Below, piece by piece: positions 59,701 to 64,000 of a stretch of DNA of 64,000 nt. Both the position numbers and the translations under genes were made by a program. This stretch comes from Congeria kusceri (taxonomy: Eukaryota > Mollusca > Bivalvia > Myida > Dreissenidae). Position 1 is the stretch's first letter. Every line of letters starts with the position of its first letter. Under the pieces are notes generated by a model that ran no database searches, was not told where the DNA came from, and saw only the letters and a list, made by a program, of their open reading frames with translations. The DNA is taken from contig CM051029.1 in assembly GCA_027627225.1 (NCBI GenBank), positions 73,921,078-73,985,077 of the forward strand, given 5' to 3'.

Positions 59701-61749
59701 TTCGAGCTTACATAAGAACGGGTAGGAATAGAGTTTATATACAGTTAATGCGACATTGATGTTCAATTAATCTGGAAGAAATAAAGCTTTACATAACACA
59801 GTATGAATATTAAACTGGGAACGTTAACTTCATAATAAATAAGCAACTAAAGTCTTAAACCGAACATATTGTCTAATACTGTAGTCATTTTATTTCACGG
59901 TGTCTAATTGTCGCGTATTTCGCCGTCCAAACAGAGCGCGTAATTGTTCATTTCGCAGTTTTATAAGATAAAATGCATGCAAATGAAACATGCGCGAAGT
60001 ACAATACCACGTTAATTAACAGTTCTTTATGAATGCACGAAATTGAGACATCGCGAAATAAAAATGATTTTACAGTAAGCAGTCATGTCTCAATAGAGTA
60101 AGTAGTATGTCCTGCGATGTGTTTACGTCGGTTTGCACTTGCATTCTATAAATTCCTCATTCAATAACTCTTGAGGATAGTTAATTTATGAATAGTTTCA
60201 TGGTATATATACTGAATCAAAAAATAAACTTTGGTTAAGTACATGCCAAATTGTCATGGTTACGGAAGAGAGTGTGCTACGTAAAAACATGCGGTTATAA
60301 ATCGTTTTTCTTTGCAGTTAATCTCTTGTGATTCAGAAGACAAACATAAATAACAAATAGAAGCTTGCAGTCAAATCTATTCAAACGTTAAAAAGTATTG
60401 ACGTTCAAACAAGGCAAATTGTTTTTGGTTCAGTATATAATATTTTTTTACGATAGACGTTATATTGCCACCGTGTTGCAAAATGATGAACAACTTTTGC
60501 AATACTGGTCTTACCTCAAATCCTAATTTGAGTATTCCGTGTGCAGACAGATCTACCTCCTGCAATTTCGTTGCACTTTCATAGAGGGGATCGGACTGTT
60601 TAGTCGCTGTACGCGCTATCAACTGCCTCACTTTACCAGAGTCGTCTGATATTGCCCATTCAACAGTGTACAAGAAATCTCTGTCAGCCGGATTGACGGT
60701 AAAACTACAGAAATACTCCAATTCCCGTTTCTGGTTGTTAATTTCTTTGACTCTGATGTCGATGACCGGTGTTATATAACTTATATCTGGAGCATCTATT
60801 TCTACAATATTCACAAATGTACCTAACGGTAAAGGTCTTTAGTAATCCTTTTTTATTTTTATAGTAATGATTCAATATAATAATGTCAACGTTAAATATA
60901 TAAGAGTTACGTGATAAAATAATAGTATAAAAAGTAAATAACAAATACTTTTGTATTAATAAACATTAAAATTTTACAAAGGGTACCAAATATAATAGAA
61001 AGAAATGTAAACTAACTCACCTACTACTGTTCCGGTCAGACTGACTACGAATAAAATATGAAAACAACTGAATTAATATACTTTGTTTCCACATACAAAT
61101 ATTGAAAACCTGTTCTTTAAAATTACTTGTGTTCACGTACAGTGCATTGCGATATATTTCGAACTTGCTAATAACGGAATCTAGGCAAACACTCACTGTG
61201 TGTTGGCATAAACGTATACAATAACTCATGCATTTGCTATATTTAATAGAAACGGATATTTCAATGATGTAGATAAACAGTTCAGCAGCAAAACGTGTTT
61301 AAATTGATAATGCATGTGCGTAAAGTGTCGTCCCGGATCAGCCTGTGAAGTCCGCACAGGCTAATCCAGGACGAAAATTTCCGTCTACAGCTGATTGAGT
61401 TTAGAAGAAAGAGACTTCATTGAACCAAAAAAACAACATAAAAGCGGAAAATGTCATCCTGGTTAAGCCTGTGCGGACTGCAGAGGCTAATACGGGACGA
61501 CCCTTTACGCACATGCATTTAGATCGGTTTTCCCACGACACGCATCATATATTGTTAACAAAACAAGGATGGTGATACCTATGCAGTATCCTTCGTCCGA
61601 GCCGTCTGTGCGTGAGAGAAAGAAGGCATAGTTGTTAGGGGAACAGTGCTTTATCATCACAGGCTTCACAGATGTCCCCACACATTGACTGCCGTCGTTG
61701 ATACAAACAGTGGCGCTTATACTCTTACCAGGATCCGGTAATTTATCAT
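50757..61749 (-). CDS. VWDE-like membrane protein: D8C-like, VWD, one EGF, C-terminal TM (16 exons, N-terminus outside the window)
   Basis: Exons in coding order: 61749-61579, 60822-60515, 59091-59005, 58495-58115, 57572-57487, 57356-57290, 57114-56917, 56587-56400, 55452-55176, 54653-54492, 54316-54064, 53594-53404, 53186-52917, 52533-52494, 51802-51685, 50784-50757. All have AG/GT borders, and the phases join into one frame of 940 codons plus TAG. The first exon is the second half of a D8C-like cysteine module (TVCINDGSQC, VMIKHCSPNNYAFFL). Exons 5-8 hold the VWD domain (LCYAHSDPHTKPFD, AAGIFLLYRNTAF, VAIRAGRDVYII, TDGLCGSFDGDASNDLD). Exons 11-12 encode the EGF (CPGDCSNNGQC, then CLCKKGFAGEDC). 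Exon 15 has a hydrophobic span (PLWIIGATVGP then VALVVIIVTVVVCIC). The last exon is a lysine-rich cytoplasmic tail of about ten residues. The order and spacing match von Willebrand factor D and EGF domain proteins. The vertebrate form is secreted, while this one appears anchored. Its ligand is unknown. Confidence 0.88.
50803..51585. repeat. dispersed repeat in the last intron of the VWDE-like gene
   Basis: It starts 'caacaagagatccgttaagc' and ends with 'gacggacaaaggcgatcata', then 'aagcccaacacgttgtgcac'. The same layout (internal 'tgaccaagtttcgaaa' and 'caagaagatttt.aaagtttt' repeats, end 'cacgttgtgcacaggt') marks it as a relative of the element at 41399-42864. Confidence 0.55.
52642..52865. 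mobile_element. MITE in an intron of the VWDE-like gene (between exons 13 and 14)
   Basis: Terminal inverted repeats: 'gggaaacccgggcttaat' on the left and 'attaagcccgggtttccc' on the right. They extend out to 'tgaggcgtgtcatg' and 'agacgcgcctca'. Inside is 'gtgtggactgcacaggct', shared with the copy at 61300. Confidence 0.88.
55742..56350. repeat. 172-bp tandem repeat, about 3.5 units, in the intron between exons 8 and 9
   Basis: 'gaggttgggtgatatgg' or close variants occur near 55765, 55932, 56107 and 56277. Each of the first three is followed by 'gtaacaactgtgt', 'tggtgctagacgaaacggta' and 'gttaaccaagaa'. Units differ by small indels. Confidence 0.9.
57598..57660. mobile_element. single mariner-like end
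   Basis: 'ta' plus 'cgagggctgttcatttaatg' resembles the terminal repeat of the mariner remnant at 61996 ('cgagggctgtccggaaagtt'). No partner end was found in the same intron. Confidence 0.35.
57775..57860 (+). repeat. decayed tRNA-like SINE head in an intron
   Basis: 'tgagctagcttgtatagcga' as an A-box-like part and 'aggttcgattccaattgagg' as a B box are about 40 bases apart. The acceptor stem does not pair well. Confidence 0.35.
58496..59004. other. intron 3 of the VWDE-like gene
   Basis: AT-rich intronic sequence without a recognisable repeat. Confidence 0.6.
59345..59445 (-). repeat. tRNA-like SINE head in the second intron
   Basis: On the minus strand 'tagcccagttggttacagcg' (A box) and 'gagttcgatacccactctgg' (B box) lie in tRNA spacing. 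It is a different family from the three SINE copies listed above. The body was not delimited. Confidence 0.5.
59877..60077. mobile_element. 201-bp MITE with 'TACTGTA' ends in the second intron
   Basis: The left end 'tactgtagtcattttatttc' matches the reverse complement of the right end, 'tactgtaaaatcatttttat', with pairing continuing for nearly 40 bases. It has no coding content. Confidence 0.85.
61300..61550. mobile_element. MITE in the first visible intron of the VWDE-like gene
   Basis: Arms of about 80 bases: 'aatgcatgtgcgtaaagtgt' to 'gaagtccgcacaggctaat' on the left, mirrored by 'agcctgtgcggactgcagag' to 'tacgcacatgcatt' on the right. It ends in 'cacgacacgcatcat' like the copy at 52642. 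The left outer end is eroded. Confidence 0.88.
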
Positions 61750-61995
61750 CTGAAATTTTACATTAGTACTTAAATTCAAAGCTAGCATTAAACCATTTTA
61801 ATAATATTTAGATTGTTGTCTGTATGATGCATTGCTTGTTATTTTATATTTGATAGGGTGATTATGAATTACATTAATTCTTAGTTTAATAATTTATATT
61901 TTAATATATCTTCAAACAACACATGTGATTAGTTTCAATTTGTAGCCAAGTCTTAGTAGTTATTAATCTAGAGATATCTGTATTTATTATTATTA

Positions 61996-62968
61996 CGAGG
62001 GCTGTCCGGAAAGTTCATTCACAGGCTCTGATCATATTATAAACATGAACTAATTGAATTTAGATCAAATCTGTGAGATATTTACTTTGATCTATACTTA
62101 ATCAGAGTATTATGCAGCTAAAACCATGTCTTGTAAAGAAATGTTAATTACATCACCATAGCAACAGTAAGTTGTCATGTACGGAGCACTTTGATTTTTT
62201 AACTAGCCATTGTCATGTGCACTTGAATTTTATACTTCAACTAACGAGAAAATTTACCAAATTGATTTGAAACTATATATACAACAATAATACACTGATG
62301 AGATATCAAAATTTCAAATGTTTTGCTTAAGTCGTTCATATTTTACAAAAACAAATGATGACGTGGTATGTCAAAACAAAAGTGACGTAAGACAAGCGAA
62401 CGGAGCAGCATTGGACACTCAGTCATTTCAGTGTTCACAAAATGACTCCAGTCAAAACTTTTACATATTTAAACCAAGAAGTAAATGACATTGATGGTGG
62501 TTTTCACAAATATACACATCCCACAGACAAAGAAAGGAATGGTTCACCTTAGGTCAGATTCTAGGGATAACCCTTAGATGATATGATCAGTGAAGGGCGG
62601 TTTGATCCACTTTTGGTGCATATGGCAAAACATGGTATAGTAATATGAACAAGAAATGGGTATACTGATGTAAGAAATACGTTTCAGTTGATGGGGAATA
62701 CTTAATACGTCTAGAGATTTTGTTTTGCCAATGTAAGTGATCTTCCAATGTTATGTTGACATCAACTAATACATTTAACTGCTCCGTAGATGTGAATGTG
62801 AATACACTAGAACCAATACTCTAATTCTCTATTTATTAATGCATAAGAACTATTTTTAATATCTTACGTAACACTATATTGTTGTTTAGGAAAATACATA
62901 AATAAATCAAATATAGCACAGTGAATATAGGTAAATTAGGTTGTGAACAGACTTTTCGGACAGCCCTC

Positions 62969-62969
<1 letters not shown>
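61996..62969 (+). mobile_element. mariner-like element remnant
   Basis: Inverted ends 'cgagggctgtccggaaagtt' and the reverse complement of 'acttttcggacagccctcg' are flanked on both sides by TA (61994-61995 and 62970-62971), the mariner target duplication. Near the 3' end the plus strand reads NKKWVY, a stop, then CKKYVSVDGEYL, close to the C-terminus of mariner transposases. At 974 bases it is shorter than a full element, and the catalytic region is not readable. Confidence 0.75.
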
Positions 62970-63003
<34 letters not shown>

Positions 63004-63165
63004 ATTATGATTATAATTATAATAATAATAATAATAATAATAATTATTATTATTATTATAAATACGATAATTATTGTTATTATTATGATGATGATGATTA
63101 TTATTATTATCATTTTGATTATTATTATGATGATCATTATTATTATAAATATATTTCCTACCAGT
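62970..63165. repeat. ATT/AAT microsatellite
   Basis: (TAT)n passes into (AAT)n and back several times. The Ile- and Tyr-only frames here are not genes. It adjoins the mariner right end. Confidence 0.93.
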
Positions 63166-63786
63166 TTAGGGGCAAAAGCATATCACTTAATGTCTGTCAC
63201 TGCTTATTGATAAATATACATATAAAATTTACTTGTATACTAAGAAAGAGAGCATATTGAAATAAACTTTAATATTGTTGTTCAGATCCTCGTGTTAAAT
63301 GAACTGATATTTATCACAGGAATTAGTTAGCCTAAAAATTATAGCAACTATTTACATGAATTTAGGATTCATTTGAAATAAAAAATGGTCGAAATGATGC
63401 TCGATTGAGATTGAAATGCTAAATTCTAACAAAACAATGCCATATGTATTATATATATATATATATAATTGCTATTTGAAATGGTCCTAGATGTTTAAAT
63501 AGACAAAATAAAGACAACAACAGAAGTTTGCCCTCTACACCTGCAAGTTCATCTCAGTTATGCCAAAGTCTTCAATGTTTCCACAAAATGCTACTGACTG
63601 AAACCTATTTTAAAAAATTCAAGGGCAATAACTCAACAATTCCGATTTGGCAGATTATTGAACTTGGTCAAGATATATTATAATTATTATATACATTCTT
63701 TTGTTATGCATCATATTACTTGTTACGAAATATTATAAACTGAAATAAACAAATAAAATATGTTTGTGTTGTTTGCAAGCAAATTT
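63166..63786. other. intergenic DNA with fragments of a dispersed repeat
   Basis: The segment 63500-63680 contains 'cagaagtttgccctctac' and 'aagggcaataactcaacaat', similar to the body of the element at 41399-42864. Nothing else was identified, and no upstream exon of the VWDE-like gene could be recognised. Confidence 0.4.
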
Positions 63787-64000
63787 AAAGCAGCAGTCCA
63801 TAAATAGTTTAATACAATTAAATTTTGCAGAAATAGTTTCTAAAGGACATCTTACCGATCAAAATACACAAAAAAACACACATTCAAATCGGTAGAATAA
63901 TAATGTTTTGGTGACTTATTATCGTATAGTTTCTCTATGCCGGTGATGCTTCTGGAGTAAATTGGCATGCACAATAGTGTGCATATTCTGTTCGTACCAA
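63787..64000. repeat. dispersed repeat, copy 2 (of 11727-11945)
   Basis: It starts 'aaagcagcagtccataaata' and runs into the right edge at 'ctgttcgtaccaa', matching the copy at 11.7 kb along its length. Confidence 0.75.

Noticed and set aside
62907..63260. Ile-, Tyr- and Asn-only reading frames on both strands
   Set aside because: They are translations of the ATT microsatellite.

Overview
The window is eukaryotic, AT-rich and dominated by repeats. The most likely source is a bivalve mollusc. Three things point that way: a multi-exon VWDE-like gene, tRNA-headed SINEs, and several repeat families that I remember as common in bivalve genomes (for example a 116-bp satellite-like array and MITEs with a 'gcctgtgcggactg' core). 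The species was not determined and no database search was possible.

The clearest host gene is on the minus strand at about 50.76-61.75 kb. Sixteen exons with canonical GT-AG junctions join in one consistent frame into about 940 residues. In order they hold part of a D8C-like cysteine region, long VWDE-type linkers, a VWD domain, one EGF domain and a transmembrane segment near the C-terminus. The N-terminal exon(s) and promoter lie beyond the right edge. Its introns carry MITEs, a 172-bp tandem repeat and a MITE/mariner neighbourhood.

The rest is mobile DNA, often nested. At 20.65-32.63 kb lies a decayed Gypsy-type LTR retrotransposon. Its 5' LTR is split by a foldback-like element with long degenerate inverted halves. 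That element is followed by a 45-bp array that mixes LTR target sequence with element terminus, and the array is itself split by a 4-kb Crypton carrying a three-exon tyrosine recombinase. Its 3' LTR holds a SINE with a clean target duplication. At 39.9-46.2 kb (minus) a single L1/Tx1-like LINE is cut by at least two later insertions with visible target duplications. A pogo/Tigger-like transposon ending in a PHD finger lies at 14.5-16.84 kb. Other LINE 3' ends lie at 19.65-20.45 kb (minus) and 49.0-49.6 kb (plus). A mariner remnant is at 62.0-62.97 kb and a hAT remnant at 11 kb.

At 2.1-6.4 kb (minus) and once at 33.5 kb (plus) there are about seven diverged copies of one block. The best-preserved copies read as TATA box, 5' leader, ATG and a short hydrophobic N-terminus. 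This could be a decayed cluster of small secreted-protein genes or an unnamed repeat. Segments at 12.5 and 35.0 kb are also paralogous and share a splice donor.

Most of 6.6-10.8, 12.95-14.3, 18.15-19.6, 32.65-33.5, 36.2-39.0 and 46.2-47.6 kb shows nothing I can identify.
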